From Vagococcus hydrophili (GTDB lineage: Bacteria > Bacillota > Bacilli > Lactobacillales > Vagococcaceae), in assembly GCF_011304195.1 (NCBI RefSeq), contig NZ_CP049887.1, positions 558,001 through 622,000 on the forward strand: 64,000 nucleotides of DNA, read 5' to 3'. The notes beneath the pieces are model-generated. The model was given only the letters and a program-made list of their open reading frames with translations. It was not told the DNA's origin and ran no database searches. Of the stretch, positions 9,046 to 17,449 are shown in pieces (position 1 is the first letter of the stretch; each line of letters starts with the position of its first letter). The position numbers and the translations under genes were made by a program.

Positions 9046-9750
9046 CTACCATTCTATTTCTTCTACTGGTATAGGATGTTCATTTAAATCAATACTTCTG
9101 ACTTTAGCATCATTCACTCGAATCACTCGATCTGCCATTTTAGCTATTTCTGAATTATGAGTAATCACAATGACCGTTGTCTTCTGTTTACGGCAGGTAT
9201 CTTCTAATATTTTCAGTACTTGTTTTCCTGTTTCAAAATCTAAAGCACCTGTTGGCTCATCACACAACAGGAGTTTAGGGTTTTTAGCTAAAGCTCGAGC
9301 GATCGCCACTCGTTGTTGTTCTCCCCCTGATAATTGGGAAGGAAAATTAGCTTTTCTGTGATCTAAGTTAACTAATGTTAAAACCTCATCCACATCAAGT
9401 GCGTTAGTTGAAACTTGAGAAGCCAGTTCTACATTTTCTCTTGCCGTTAGATTAGGAACTAAATTGTAAAATTGAAACACAAAACCAACATCTAGTCTTC
9501 TATAGGTCGTTAGTTCTTTGGCATTATGTTTAGCAATATCCACACCATCTACAATAATTTGACCTTCATCACAACTATCCATACCACCTAGTATATTAAG
9601 AACCGTTGATTTTCCTGCTCCACTAGGTCCTAAAATCACAACGAACTCCCCTTCTTCAATGGAAAATGATACGCCGTTGTTGGCAACAATCACGTTGTCC
9701 CCCATATGATACCTTTTAAATACATCTTTCACTTCTACATAGCTCATCAT
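9046..9750 (-). CDS. ABC transporter ATP-binding protein (LolD/MacB type)
   Basis: A 234-residue ATPase of the exporter class partnered with FtsX-type permeases. It has Walker A GPSGAGKST at 41-49, signature LSGGEQQR at 140-147, Walker B LLLCDEP at 160-166 and an H-loop 'VITHN' near 198. It is the first gene of a two-gene operon with the large permease and should power its conformational cycle. The start is ATG at 9750 or the next codon, also ATG. Family assignment is firm; what is exported is unknown. Confidence 0.92.
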   Translation of the reverse strand: MMSYVEVKDVFKRYHMGDNVIVANNGVSFSIEEGEFVVILGPSGAGKSTVLNILGGMDSCDEGQIIVDGVDIAKHNAKELTTYRRLDVGFVFQFYNLVPNLTARENVELASQVSTNALDVDEVLTLVNLDHRKANFPSQLSGGEQQRVAIARALAKNPKLLLCDEPTGALDFETGKQVLKILEDTCRKQKTTVIVITHNSEIAKMADRVIRVNDAKVRSIDLNEHPIPVEEIEW

Positions 9751-9846
9751 GACACCTCACTTTTTCTTATTTACTAATTATATCAAAGTAAATTGGTTTT
9801 TCTAAATAAAATCCGTTTTTTATGAAGAAAACTATAAAACGAACTG

Positions 9847-9875
9847 TTGTTCTTACTTTCTTTATCACGTATAAT
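9847..9875 (+). promoter_or_regulatory. Sigma-A-type promoter of the nuclease operon
   Basis: TTGTTC at 9847-9852 and TATAAT at 9870-9875 are separated by exactly 17 bases. The promoter lies 27 bp before the nuclease start codon, which has a GGGGGAAG-type ribosome site. Confidence 0.7.
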
Positions 9876-9902
9876 GATGGTAGATAAATTAGGGGGAAGA
9901 CA

Positions 9903-10580
9903 ATGGCAAAAAAGAAGCAACATAAACAAAAACATCCGGCATCACTTTTAATCGGTTTAATTATTCTTTTAGGATTAGCTTTTGCAGGCGTTCAGTTACC
10001 AGATTTTTTAAATGATTTTTTACTACCTGGTAACACAAAACCAACCAGTCAAAAGACAACTCAAGCACCTAGTAGCCAATCTGGTGATAATCCGGGACCG
10101 ATTGAGCATGGGGATGCGACTTTTACTCAAGAAGAGATGAAAGACAATAAAAAGGGCTGGATTCATTACGGAGAATACGATCAATTTGATCGCCCGACAA
10201 CGGCTGAAGCTTTAATTACACCTGCTATGATTGGAACTGGAACGGGAGCTAAACAGGACATCCGACCACCAGGATTTATTTCAGGAACTGATCCAAATAA
10301 TCATTCAAGAGGTCATTTAATTGGTCGCCAACTCGGTGGTAGTGGTGAAGATCCTAAAAATTTAGTCACACTTTATCAAAACCCTGTGAATACGCCTTTT
10401 ATGACGAAGTATGAAAACATGGTCCGAAAAGCAGCTGATAACGGTGAAACCATTCGTTACCGAGTGAAACCAATTTACGAAGGTGACATTGGTATGCCGA
10501 CTGCCGTTCAAATGGAAGGTAAGGGTTTAAATAAACATACGAAAATTAACTTCAATGTTACGATAGAAAATAAAAAATAG
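9903..10580 (+). CDS. Membrane-anchored DNA/RNA non-specific endonuclease
   Basis: A 225-residue protein with a Lys-rich start, one hydrophobic segment (about 14-32) and a Ser/Thr/Gln-rich linker to about 65. The C-terminal nuclease domain resembles EndA/streptodornase-like enzymes. The catalytic region reads SRGHLIG with His138, a variant of the DRGH motif, followed by a QLGG turn and Asn160 in 'LYQNPVN', as expected for the metal-binding Asn. The enzyme would sit outside the membrane and cut DNA (and perhaps RNA) for nutrient use, competence or antagonism. A SUKH-like gene follows after 12 bp. Confidence 0.85.
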   Translation: MAKKKQHKQKHPASLLIGLIILLGLAFAGVQLPDFLNDFLLPGNTKPTSQKTTQAPSSQSGDNPGPIEHGDATFTQEEMKDNKKGWIHYGEYDQFDRPTTAEALITPAMIGTGTGAKQDIRPPGFISGTDPNNHSRGHLIGRQLGGSGEDPKNLVTLYQNPVNTPFMTKYENMVRKAADNGETIRYRVKPIYEGDIGMPTAVQMEGKGLNKHTKINFNVTIENKK

Positions 10581-10592
10581 GAGGTTTGCGTG

Positions 10593-10961
10593 ATGTTTAA
10601 GGAATTAGAAACTGAACTTAAAACAGCTGAACCAAAAGACTTCTTAACTCTTTTGAAAGAAAAAGAAATATCAGATTATAAGGGGTATCTACTATTCAAT
10701 CTAACCAATATAGAAAGCAACTTCTATCAAAATCTTGAATTTTTAAAAGACGATGATATTTGGTTACAAGAGGAACTTAAAGATTATGCGATTGTTGCTC
10801 AAACCATTGATAATGACTATGTTCTTGCTACAGACACCTCTGTTTTGGTTATTCCTTATAGCTTAAATAAAAAGGATAGTGAGTTTTTTGAGTTAAGTTC
10901 TATTGACTTTTTCATTCAGTTAGAAGAAAAAAATTTAAATAGTAATATTTTAGCTAGTTAG
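10593..10961 (+). CDS. SUKH/SMI1-KNR4-like protein, candidate nuclease immunity partner
   Basis: A 122-residue acidic cytoplasmic protein. The C-terminal half ('DYAIVAQTIDNDYVLATDT', then a 'SSIDFFIQL' helix) follows the SUKH pattern of alternating strands ending in a helix. SUKH proteins frequently neutralise toxin nucleases. AGGAGG at 10579-10584 overlaps the nuclease stop codon. The ATG at 10593 is 8 bases away and preferred over the GTG at 10590. Tight coupling to a non-specific nuclease supports an immunity role, which is inferred. Fold assignment by eye is moderate. Confidence 0.55.
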   Translation: MFKELETELKTAEPKDFLTLLKEKEISDYKGYLLFNLTNIESNFYQNLEFLKDDDIWLQEELKDYAIVAQTIDNDYVLATDTSVLVIPYSLNKKDSEFFELSSIDFFIQLEEKNLNSNILAS

Positions 10962-11005
10962 AAAGACAAAATTTACAAATCAAACATCCAAATAATAAGC
11001 AAAAG

Positions 11006-11050
11006 AACTCAAAACCACTCAGCATTTTTGATTGATTTTGAGTTTTTCTA
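11006..11050 (+). terminator. Terminator after the nuclease operon
   Basis: AACTCAAAA at 11006-11014 pairs with TTTTGAGTT at 11036-11044, followed by a short T-run. The loop is long (about 21 bases), so strength is uncertain. Confidence 0.55.
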
Positions 11051-11146
11051 CTTGCTCAGCAGTAACCGATTTTTTTAAATTAGGTTTCAAAAATAAACTT
11101 ATGCTATAATGGTTCCAATTTAATTAATTTTTAGGAGGAATGCTTA

Positions 11147-11737
11147 ATGGGATTAATTGTTTTAATCGGACCGCACGCTGTTGGAAAAATGACGATTGGG
11201 AAAGCGCTTGAAAAAAGAATCGATGGGAAATTATTATTTAATCACCAAACTATTGATATTTATGCTAATTTTTTAGGCTATACCAAGGAGACTTTCCGTT
11301 TATCAGATGACACACGTTTTAATTTATTTGAAAGTTTTGTTAAGACACCTAAGACGAATACCACTAAAAATATTATTTTTACTGTACTTGCTGATTTTAG
11401 CAGCTCTTATGATATTGAGTTTCTCCATAAAATTGCTGCTATCTTTCTGGCAGAAAATCAAGATGTTTTCTTTGCGGCACTGCAAGCTGACATGGCGACG
11501 CGTTTAAAGCGAAATACTCATGAAGATCGTTTAAAAGCCAAGCCTTCAAAAAGAGATCTTGAATTTTCAAGAAATGAACTTCTGACCAGTGTTGATAAGC
11601 ACTGTTTAGAAATTGATGATTCCAAGCTTAAGGAATTATTCCCAGAAATACCTACACTAACAATCAATAACACAAAGCTTTCAGCAGAAGAGGTAGCCAC
11701 AAAAGTTATTCATCATTTTAAACTAGACTCCCGTTAA
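11147..11737 (+). CDS. P-loop kinase-like (shikimate-kinase-like) ATPase
   Basis: A 196-residue P-loop protein with Walker A GPHAVGKMT at 8-16. This form is typical of a widespread family of shikimate-kinase-like AAA proteins. Helical segments with 'HEDRLKAKPS' at about 125-134 could be the lid. The substrate is not known and could be a small molecule or RNA. The gene stands alone behind an extended -10 TGCTATAAT (11102-11110) and an AGGAGG site. It is probably a housekeeping or salvage function; I do not recognise a specific name. Confidence 0.7.
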   Translation: MGLIVLIGPHAVGKMTIGKALEKRIDGKLLFNHQTIDIYANFLGYTKETFRLSDDTRFNLFESFVKTPKTNTTKNIIFTVLADFSSSYDIEFLHKIAAIFLAENQDVFFAALQADMATRLKRNTHEDRLKAKPSKRDLEFSRNELLTSVDKHCLEIDDSKLKELFPEIPTLTINNTKLSAEEVATKVIHHFKLDSR

Positions 11738-11801
11738 CAGTGTCACATTCTGACATCATTAATTGCTATACTATAGTTATCATTCTCAGGAGGCGTTTTA
11801 T

Positions 11802-12407
11802 TTGAAATATTTATTTTTAACTTCATCATTTATAGATAGTTATCAATTTTTAGAAGAATTTACTCAAGAGTCGATCAAAGGAAAAAAGATTGTTTTTATT
11901 GATATTGCTAGTCAGGTTGAAGAAAATTCTGACTACATAGAAGAAGGTATCAATCTATTAAAAACTCTAGGAGCTCACGTGACTCTTCTAGATAAAGACA
12001 AGCATAATTACGAAGCATTGGTCCGCGAAACTGATTATATCTATGTCGCTGGTGGTAACACTTTTTATTTACTTCAAGAACTCAAAAAAACAGGTTTAGA
12101 CAAATTAATCATTCAACATATTGAAGCTGGTAAACTTTACATTGGTGAATCAGCAGGTTCTATTATTATGGCAAAAGATATCTCTTATATTAAGCACATG
12201 GATGACATAAGTATGGCACCTGAGTTAGCTGATTATACTGGATTAAATCAAATCGATATCTCTCCTGTTCCTCATTTAGAGAACGAATATTTAGATGAAG
12301 CTGTTCAAACTATTTTAGTAACTGAAAAAGAAGTTTGCCAGTTAACCCCGTTTCGCGATAATGAAGTCTTAACCTATAAAAATAATAAACTAAAAAAGCT
12401 AAGTTAA
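11802..12407 (+). CDS. Peptidase S51 (dipeptidase E-like)
   Basis: A 201-residue cytoplasmic protein of the S51 family. The nucleophile elbow is GESAGS with Ser117, and an upstream GGNT motif lies at 84-87. S51 members hydrolyse Asp-X dipeptides or related bonds. I chose the TTG at 11802 because AGGAGG (11788-11793) lies 8 bases upstream; an in-frame TTG at 11763 lies upstream of that site. Family PepE enzymes are about 200-230 residues, so the length fits. The exact dipeptide preference is not determined. A strong terminator overlaps the stop codon. Confidence 0.8.
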   Translation: MKYLFLTSSFIDSYQFLEEFTQESIKGKKIVFIDIASQVEENSDYIEEGINLLKTLGAHVTLLDKDKHNYEALVRETDYIYVAGGNTFYLLQELKKTGLDKLIIQHIEAGKLYIGESAGSIIMAKDISYIKHMDDISMAPELADYTGLNQIDISPVPHLENEYLDEAVQTILVTEKEVCQLTPFRDNEVLTYKNNKLKKLS

Positions 12408-12432
12408 GGCGTAGTCCCTAACTTAGCTTTTT
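12393..12432. terminator. Bidirectional terminator overlapping an S51 stop codon
   Basis: AAAAAGCTAAGTTA at 12393-12406 pairs perfectly with TAACTTAGCTTTTT at 12419-12432. A- and T-runs on both sides allow termination of the converging S51 and M24 genes. The stop codon lies inside the stem. Confidence 0.88.
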
Positions 12433-12434
12433 AT

Positions 12435-13526
12435 TTATCCTAAAATCGTTAATTCTTTTGGATAGTGATTTAAATTCTCACAGCCATCTTCTGTCACAAT
12501 CACTAAATCTTCAATTCTAACGCCCACTTCACCTGGCACATAAATCCCTGGTTCAATTGAGAAAATATTGCCGACTTTGGCTTTTGTATGATTTGCCCCT
12601 GAAACATCTCCTGCTTCATGGCACTCCATCCCAATAAAGTGACCTGTACGGTGTGTAAAGTACTCACCATATCCTTTTTCAGTAATATAATCACGAGCAG
12701 CTGCATCAATTTCAGCAAATGTAACTCCTGGTTTTACTTTTTCTATGGCACGCTTGTTCGCTTCAAGAACAGTCTCATAAACTTCACGACTTTTATCTGA
12801 TACTTCTTTGTAGAAAAATGTACGAGTCATATCAGAACAGTAGCCGTTTTTCATACCACCGATATCGATAATAATGCTATCACCAGCCGTTACAATACTA
12901 TCATCGTTCATGTGATGAGGGTCTGCTCCATTAGCACCGTAAGCCACGATTGGGTCAAATGAAAAGCCTGAATTACCTAATTCTTTATAGATAGTAGCTA
13001 ATTTTTCAGTCATGGCAAGTTCCGTTAATTTCTCAGGAACTAAATCTGCCAACTTACCAACAGCTGTATCATTGTCTCTTGATACTTCACGCATTTTTTG
13101 TTTTTCATCTTCTGATTTAATGGCACGAACATCATCGGTAATCTCTGAACTTAAGGCAAAATGACTCACTTCTTTGCCAACTTTTTTCATTAAGCCAAGT
13201 AAAAATTCTGCTGCCCAATGTTTATCTACAGCAATAATTTCATCATGATTCAGTTGATCAGCTAACACACCAATGCCTTTTCCTTCGTCGATATCATCCA
13301 CTTTGACCACTGGCATGCCTAAATCTGATGCTGGAATTGGGAATAATTTGTTGATCACAGCCACATGTTCTCTATTTTCTTTAAGAACCAACGCAGCTAA
13401 TCTTTCACCTGGTTCGATCATTTTTCCGGTTAAGTAAAAAATGGTCATCGGATCTGAAACGATTAGTTGGGGCATATTTCTAATTTCCATCTCTTTTAAT
13501 ACATTTTCTAATCTTTCCTTATACAT
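12435..13526 (-). CDS. M24 metallopeptidase (Xaa-Pro dipeptidase, PepQ-like)
   Basis: A 363-residue enzyme with a creatinase-like N-terminal domain and a pita-bread M24 catalytic domain. Metal ligands are visible in order: Asp in 'IIDIGG', Asp in 'CSDMTRT', His in the 'HFIGMECHE' region, Glu325 in 'EPGIY' and Glu339 in 'RIEDL'. Such enzymes cleave X-Pro dipeptides or N-terminal X-Pro bonds in the cytoplasm for peptide nutrition. The gene is leftward and follows nagA after a terminator. A paralogue lies at 45024-46088. Which of the two is the true PepQ is not decidable here. Confidence 0.85.
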   Translation of the reverse strand: MYKERLENVLKEMEIRNMPQLIVSDPMTIFYLTGKMIEPGERLAALVLKENREHVAVINKLFPIPASDLGMPVVKVDDIDEGKGIGVLADQLNHDEIIAVDKHWAAEFLLGLMKKVGKEVSHFALSSEITDDVRAIKSEDEKQKMREVSRDNDTAVGKLADLVPEKLTELAMTEKLATIYKELGNSGFSFDPIVAYGANGADPHHMNDDSIVTAGDSIIIDIGGMKNGYCSDMTRTFFYKEVSDKSREVYETVLEANKRAIEKVKPGVTFAEIDAAARDYITEKGYGEYFTHRTGHFIGMECHEAGDVSGANHTKAKVGNIFSIEPGIYVPGEVGVRIEDLVIVTEDGCENLNHYPKELTILG

Positions 13527-13545
13527 CTTACGACCTCCTTAATTT

Positions 13546-13582
13546 AAAAAAGTAGCTTGAGAAAAATCCCAAACTACTTTTT
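13546..13582 (-). terminator. Terminator after nagA
   Basis: AAAAAAGTAG and CTACTTTTT form a stem around an inner TTG.G/C.CAA extension. On the minus strand it ends in a T-run right after the nagA stop codon. Confidence 0.75.
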
Positions 13583-13592
13583 CTTACACTTA

Positions 13593-14744
13593 CTATTGTA
13601 CTTGAAAACGACACTCGCCGTCTAGGTAAGTTGCTTCTAAATCTAATGCATCTGATAAAACAATAAAATCTGCAGCGCGTCCGCGAGTGATACTACCACA
13701 CACATCGTCCATTTTACAACTAACAGCAGGAACGTAACTTGCCATCATGATTGCTTCTTCTGGGGTTGCGATTCCCCATTCAACCACATTTTTAACCGCT
13801 TCTTTGAGTCTTAAAATACTCCCTGCTAAATTACCTTCAGCCATACGAGCTGTTCCATCTTTAACGGTTACTGGGAACTCACCTAACATGTAATCTCCAT
13901 CAGGCATACCACCAGCCATCATACAATCTGTAATCAAGGCAATGTGATCATGTCCCGCTTTTTCCATTAAAATATTAGCCGCATCTGGATGCACATGATG
14001 TCCATCACAAATCAATTCAGAAAAGACGTGTTTTAAATTCATTGCGGCACCAACCATTCCAGGTTCACGGTGATTTAAGCCACGCATGCCATTAAAGGCA
14101 TGAACAAAGACACTGGCACCACATTCAACCGCTTCGCTGGCTTCAGCTAATGTAGCATTACTATGTCCAAGGGCAACGACAACACCATTATCAGTCACTT
14201 CTTTTACAAAGTCAGAGACACCTTCACGCTCTGGTGCTAAGGCGATTTTTTTGATAATTCCACCTGATACTTCTTGCCATTCATTGAATATGTCAATATC
14301 TGGATCAGAGAAATAACCAGGATTTTGAGCGCCTTTGTATTCTTCTGTAAAGAACGGTCCTTCAAAGTAAATCCCTTGAATTTTCGCACCCTTCACATCT
14401 TGATAAACCTCACCAATCGTTTTAGCAACCGTTGTTAACTGTTCACGGCTAGATGTTAACGTTGTTGGTAAAAATGACGTCACACCACAAGACAATAAAT
14501 CTTCAGACATTTGCTTAATACCTTCAGCATTTGCGTCCATCACATCATTATTTTTAAACCCATGAATATGAGTATCCACTAGACCTGGGGCAATCCATTT
14601 ATCTGTATAATCAATGACTTTTTCTGTTTCTTCTGGTTTTTCTTTCGTTACTTTCCCAAAAATACCATCTGTAATATCTAAAAATCCAGGGCCTTCTGTC
14701 CCACTTGTTAAGAAAAATTTATCTGCATAGATTACTGTTTTCAT
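13593..14744 (-). CDS. nagA: N-acetylglucosamine-6-phosphate deacetylase
   Basis: A 383-residue amidohydrolase that converts GlcNAc-6-phosphate to glucosamine-6-phosphate plus acetate in amino-sugar and cell-wall recycling. Visible features are 'DTHIHG' metal-binding residues near 60, 'YFEGPFF' with the Glu ligand, 'ALGHSNA' and 'VHAFNGM' His ligands, and the catalytic Asp in 'LITDCMMAGG'. The ATG at 14744 is preferred (AGGAAG 8 bases upstream) over an in-frame TTG two codons earlier. It is a single-gene unit between terminators and spacers. No cre site was confirmed by eye. Confidence 0.93.
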   Translation of the reverse strand: MKTVIYADKFFLTSGTEGPGFLDITDGIFGKVTKEKPEETEKVIDYTDKWIAPGLVDTHIHGFKNNDVMDANAEGIKQMSEDLLSCGVTSFLPTTLTSSREQLTTVAKTIGEVYQDVKGAKIQGIYFEGPFFTEEYKGAQNPGYFSDPDIDIFNEWQEVSGGIIKKIALAPEREGVSDFVKEVTDNGVVVALGHSNATLAEASEAVECGASVFVHAFNGMRGLNHREPGMVGAAMNLKHVFSELICDGHHVHPDAANILMEKAGHDHIALITDCMMAGGMPDGDYMLGEFPVTVKDGTARMAEGNLAGSILRLKEAVKNVVEWGIATPEEAIMMASYVPAVSCKMDDVCGSITRGRAADFIVLSDALDLEATYLDGECRFQVQ

Positions 14745-14992
14745 TGTCAAAACTTCCTTCTATATTTGTTACCTTAAACCTATCACTAAATGCTTTTTTC
14801 GTCAAGGATTGGTCTATACAATACATGTGAATGAAATTTCATAACTGGATATCGAACATACGGACTATTTTTCTGATTTAATTTTGTTTAAATGACTTTT
14901 TTTATACAGAAATATGTTATAATTATGCCATTCATTCGTTCGTTACATTCATTATTAGTTACATAACTTAGTACAGATGGGAGCGCTAACCT

Positions 14993-15169
14993 TTGGAAAT
15001 TAATAGTAAAGTAAACTTCGATTGGCAAGGTAGCCAATTTGAAGGAATTATTGAAAAAGAATACGAAAATTCAGTCCTATTAGCTGTTGTTAATCCAACA
15101 ACAGAATTAAAAGAAAAATATTTAGGACGTTTGGTAGTTAGTAAAAAAACTTGCCAACAAGTTGGTTAA
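14993..15169 (+). CDS. Small DUF2187-family protein
   Basis: A 58-residue protein starting at TTG (14993), with GGGAG nine bases upstream. It shows the DUF2187 pattern: an N-terminal strand with 'FDWQGSQFEG', a central 'SVLLAVV', and a C-terminal 'YLGRLVVSKKTC'. DUF2187 proteins are short and widely conserved in Lactobacillales, with a predicted small beta-barrel fold and no established function. The gene is solitary and ends just before a strong bidirectional terminator. The unusual start codon makes it easy to miss. Confidence 0.75.
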   Translation: MEINSKVNFDWQGSQFEGIIEKEYENSVLLAVVNPTTELKEKYLGRLVVSKKTCQQVG

Positions 15170-15190
15170 TTTTAACTTTGAATAACAAAA

Positions 15191-15224
15191 AAACAAGCTG
15201 AAAACAGGGTCAGCTTGTTTTTTT
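15191..15224. terminator. Bidirectional terminator between DUF2187 and aminotransferase genes
   Basis: AAACAAGCTGA at 15191-15201 pairs with TCAGCTTGTTT at 15210-15220, with an 8-base loop, followed by a long T-run. A-runs on the other side serve the leftward aminotransferase. Confidence 0.9.
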
Positions 15225-15225
15225 T

Positions 15226-16443
15226 TTATTTTTGACGGTAATTTTGTAAAAAGTCTCCTAATGCGTCTGTGGTCATTTTTAATTCATCTACTTTAGGTAA
15301 ATAGACAATCCTAAAATGATCTGGTGTTGGCATATTAAAGCCTTTACCATGGACTAGTAAAACATGTTTTTCATGAAGAAAATCCAAAACAAATTTTTCA
15401 TCATCTAAAATATTAAATTTTTTCGTATCAATTTTAGGGAAGATATAAAATGCTGCTTTTGGTTTTTTTGCTGTAATTCCTGGAATCTCATTTAAAGCGT
15501 TTGTGATGAACTCTCGTTGCTCATAAATCCGTCCACCAGGAAGTAATAGCTCATCTACGCTTTGATAGCCACCTAGAGCTGTTTGGATAATTTGTTGAGA
15601 CAAGACATTCGAACATAGTCTCATAGATGCCAACATATTCAAGCCTTCAATGTAGCCTCTCACATGTTTCTTTTCACCACTAATAACCATCCATCCACAT
15701 CTAAACCCTGCTACTCGGTGTGATTTGGATAACCCATTAAAAGTAATGACACATAAATCGGGAGCAAGGGTCGCAATCGAAATATGCTCTAAACCATCCA
15801 TCACCAAACGATCATAAATTTCATCAGAATAAATAATTAATTGATGTTCTCGCGCTACTTTCACGATTTCTTCTAGTAATTCTTTAGGATAAAGTGCTCC
15901 TGTTGGATTGTTTGGATTAATTAAAACAATCGCTTTTGTGCGACTTGTAATCTTACTTTTTATATCAGCAATATCTGGATACCACTCGGCTTCCTCATCA
16001 CATACGTAATGAACCGCATTTCCACCGGCTAACGTCACAGCTGCTGTCCACAATGGGTAATCGGGCATAGGAATTAAAATCTCATCTCCGTTGTCAATCA
16101 ACCCTTGCATTGACATTGTAATTAACTCACTGACCCCATTACCTGTATAAATATCATCGATATCAACATTTGGAAAGCCTTTTAATTGGCAATATTGTTG
16201 AATCGCTTTTCTTGCTGAAAAAATTCCTTTTGAATCAGAATACCCTTCTGAATGTCTCGCATTCGTAATCAAGTCATCAATCACTTCGTTGGGTGCTTTG
16301 AACCCAAACGCTGCTGGATTCCCTGTATTTAATTTAATGATATCAATGCCACGTTTCACCATTTTATCGGCTTCTTCTAAAACAGGACCTCGTACATCAT
16401 AACTAACATGATCTAATTTTGACGATTTATTATAAAATTTCAT
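15226..16443 (-). CDS. Class I aminotransferase (AlaA-type, alanine-forming)
   Basis: A 405-residue PLP enzyme. The N-terminus 'KSSKLDHVSYDVRGPVLEEA' is characteristic of the AlaA-type glutamate-pyruvate transaminases. The PLP Lys is in 'LSKSHRVAGFRCGW', with the Asp/Tyr pair in 'YSDEIYDRL' and the Arg in 'DHFRIVYLP' for the carboxylate. The ATG at 16443 has GGGAGG seven bases upstream; longer in-frame starts up to 16509 lack a site and exceed family length. It probably makes alanine, which feeds the peptidoglycan stem. It follows an acyl-ACP thioesterase gene with a gap of about 100 bp. Confidence 0.85.
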   Translation of the reverse strand: MKFYNKSSKLDHVSYDVRGPVLEEADKMVKRGIDIIKLNTGNPAAFGFKAPNEVIDDLITNARHSEGYSDSKGIFSARKAIQQYCQLKGFPNVDIDDIYTGNGVSELITMSMQGLIDNGDEILIPMPDYPLWTAAVTLAGGNAVHYVCDEEAEWYPDIADIKSKITSRTKAIVLINPNNPTGALYPKELLEEIVKVAREHQLIIYSDEIYDRLVMDGLEHISIATLAPDLCVITFNGLSKSHRVAGFRCGWMVISGEKKHVRGYIEGLNMLASMRLCSNVLSQQIIQTALGGYQSVDELLLPGGRIYEQREFITNALNEIPGITAKKPKAAFYIFPKIDTKKFNILDDEKFVLDFLHEKHVLLVHGKGFNMPTPDHFRIVYLPKVDELKMTTDALGDFLQNYRQK

Positions 16444-16542
16444 CCTTTGTCCTCCCAAAGTGATCTGTGTTTCTTTTTCTAAAATACGCTTACTCTCATC
16501 AATTTGCAACTTTTTTTTAATAATATGACTAAAATTTATATT

Positions 16543-17271
16543 TTAAGAATGCCATGTTATATTAGCTTCTGCACAAATATCCTCACCTACAGTTACTTGA
16601 TGACGACTAGTATTATCCTCGTCTTGTTGATAACTGCTTGTAACGACTTCACCATATCTAATTTCTTTATTAAATTTAATCGAAACACTACTAGGTCGTT
16701 TTTCTGTTAACCAATCAATCTCTAATACATCTATCATCCAATCTAAATAAATCGCATTATTAACATGTTGATTGTCATCTATATCATAGTATCTCACACT
16801 GTATTCTTTACTTTGAGTAATTTCTTCAACTGGTAATACCTTCTCACCACGTTTAATTCGTTTAATTTTTTCTGATTCAAAAGGAGCAATAATCTCATCT
16901 AAGACACTACCCATTTTGCGCTCTTTAAGATCCATTAAGGCAAATGTTGTTTCCATCGTCACGCATTCATTGCCTTCTTCGTCTAAAATCCAAAAATTAC
17001 GATAACAGAAAAATTTATTATAGTTCGCAGCTTCTGTTCCTAGAGTTACTGTTTCGCCGGCTACTGGTAAACGTTTAATTGAAATATCATGTTGCAAGAT
17101 AATCCATCCTAATCCAAACGTATGTACATAAGCATCACTTACACCTAATGACTTACTTTGATTACCAGAAATTTGAATTAAAATTTTTACTAATGTTGGT
17201 ATTTTTAAATAATCACTTCGATCACATTCGTAAGAAGGAATAACGTATTTTTCTGTGTATTTTTTTGCCAC
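16543..17271 (-). CDS. Acyl-ACP thioesterase
   Basis: A 242-residue double hot-dog thioesterase that releases fatty acids from acyl carrier protein. Typical landmarks are 'LGWIILQHDISIKRLP' in the first hot-dog and 'YDIDDNQHVNNAIYLDWM' in the second, where Asn and His are the expected active-site residues. Length matches bacterial FatA/FatB-like enzymes of lactic acid bacteria. It is leftward and may share a transcript with the aminotransferase. In Firmicutes these enzymes can adjust free fatty acid output. Family is firm; chain-length specificity is unknown. Confidence 0.9.
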   Translation of the reverse strand: MAKKYTEKYVIPSYECDRSDYLKIPTLVKILIQISGNQSKSLGVSDAYVHTFGLGWIILQHDISIKRLPVAGETVTLGTEAANYNKFFCYRNFWILDEEGNECVTMETTFALMDLKERKMGSVLDEIIAPFESEKIKRIKRGEKVLPVEEITQSKEYSVRYYDIDDNQHVNNAIYLDWMIDVLEIDWLTEKRPSSVSIKFNKEIRYGEVVTSSYQQDEDNTSRHQVTVGEDICAEANITWHS

Positions 17272-17388
17272 TTTATTTACCTCTTTTTTATTTTATTAGT
17301 TATACTCCCTATCATACCAAAAAAAATCTCTTTCATGCTACCAATTTACTTTTAAGAAACTTCCTCTCTTGTAACCCTTATGATTGCT

Positions 17389-17417
17389 TTGTCTGAGTAA
17401 TACAAGTAAAATATAAA
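17389..17417 (+). promoter_or_regulatory. Sigma-A-type promoter of zwf
   Basis: TTGTCT at 17389-17394 and TATAAA at 17412-17417 are spaced by exactly 17 bases, 32 bp upstream of the zwf start codon. Confidence 0.65.
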
Positions 17418-17449
17418 ATGAATATTACGATTAGAAAGTAGGCTATGCT

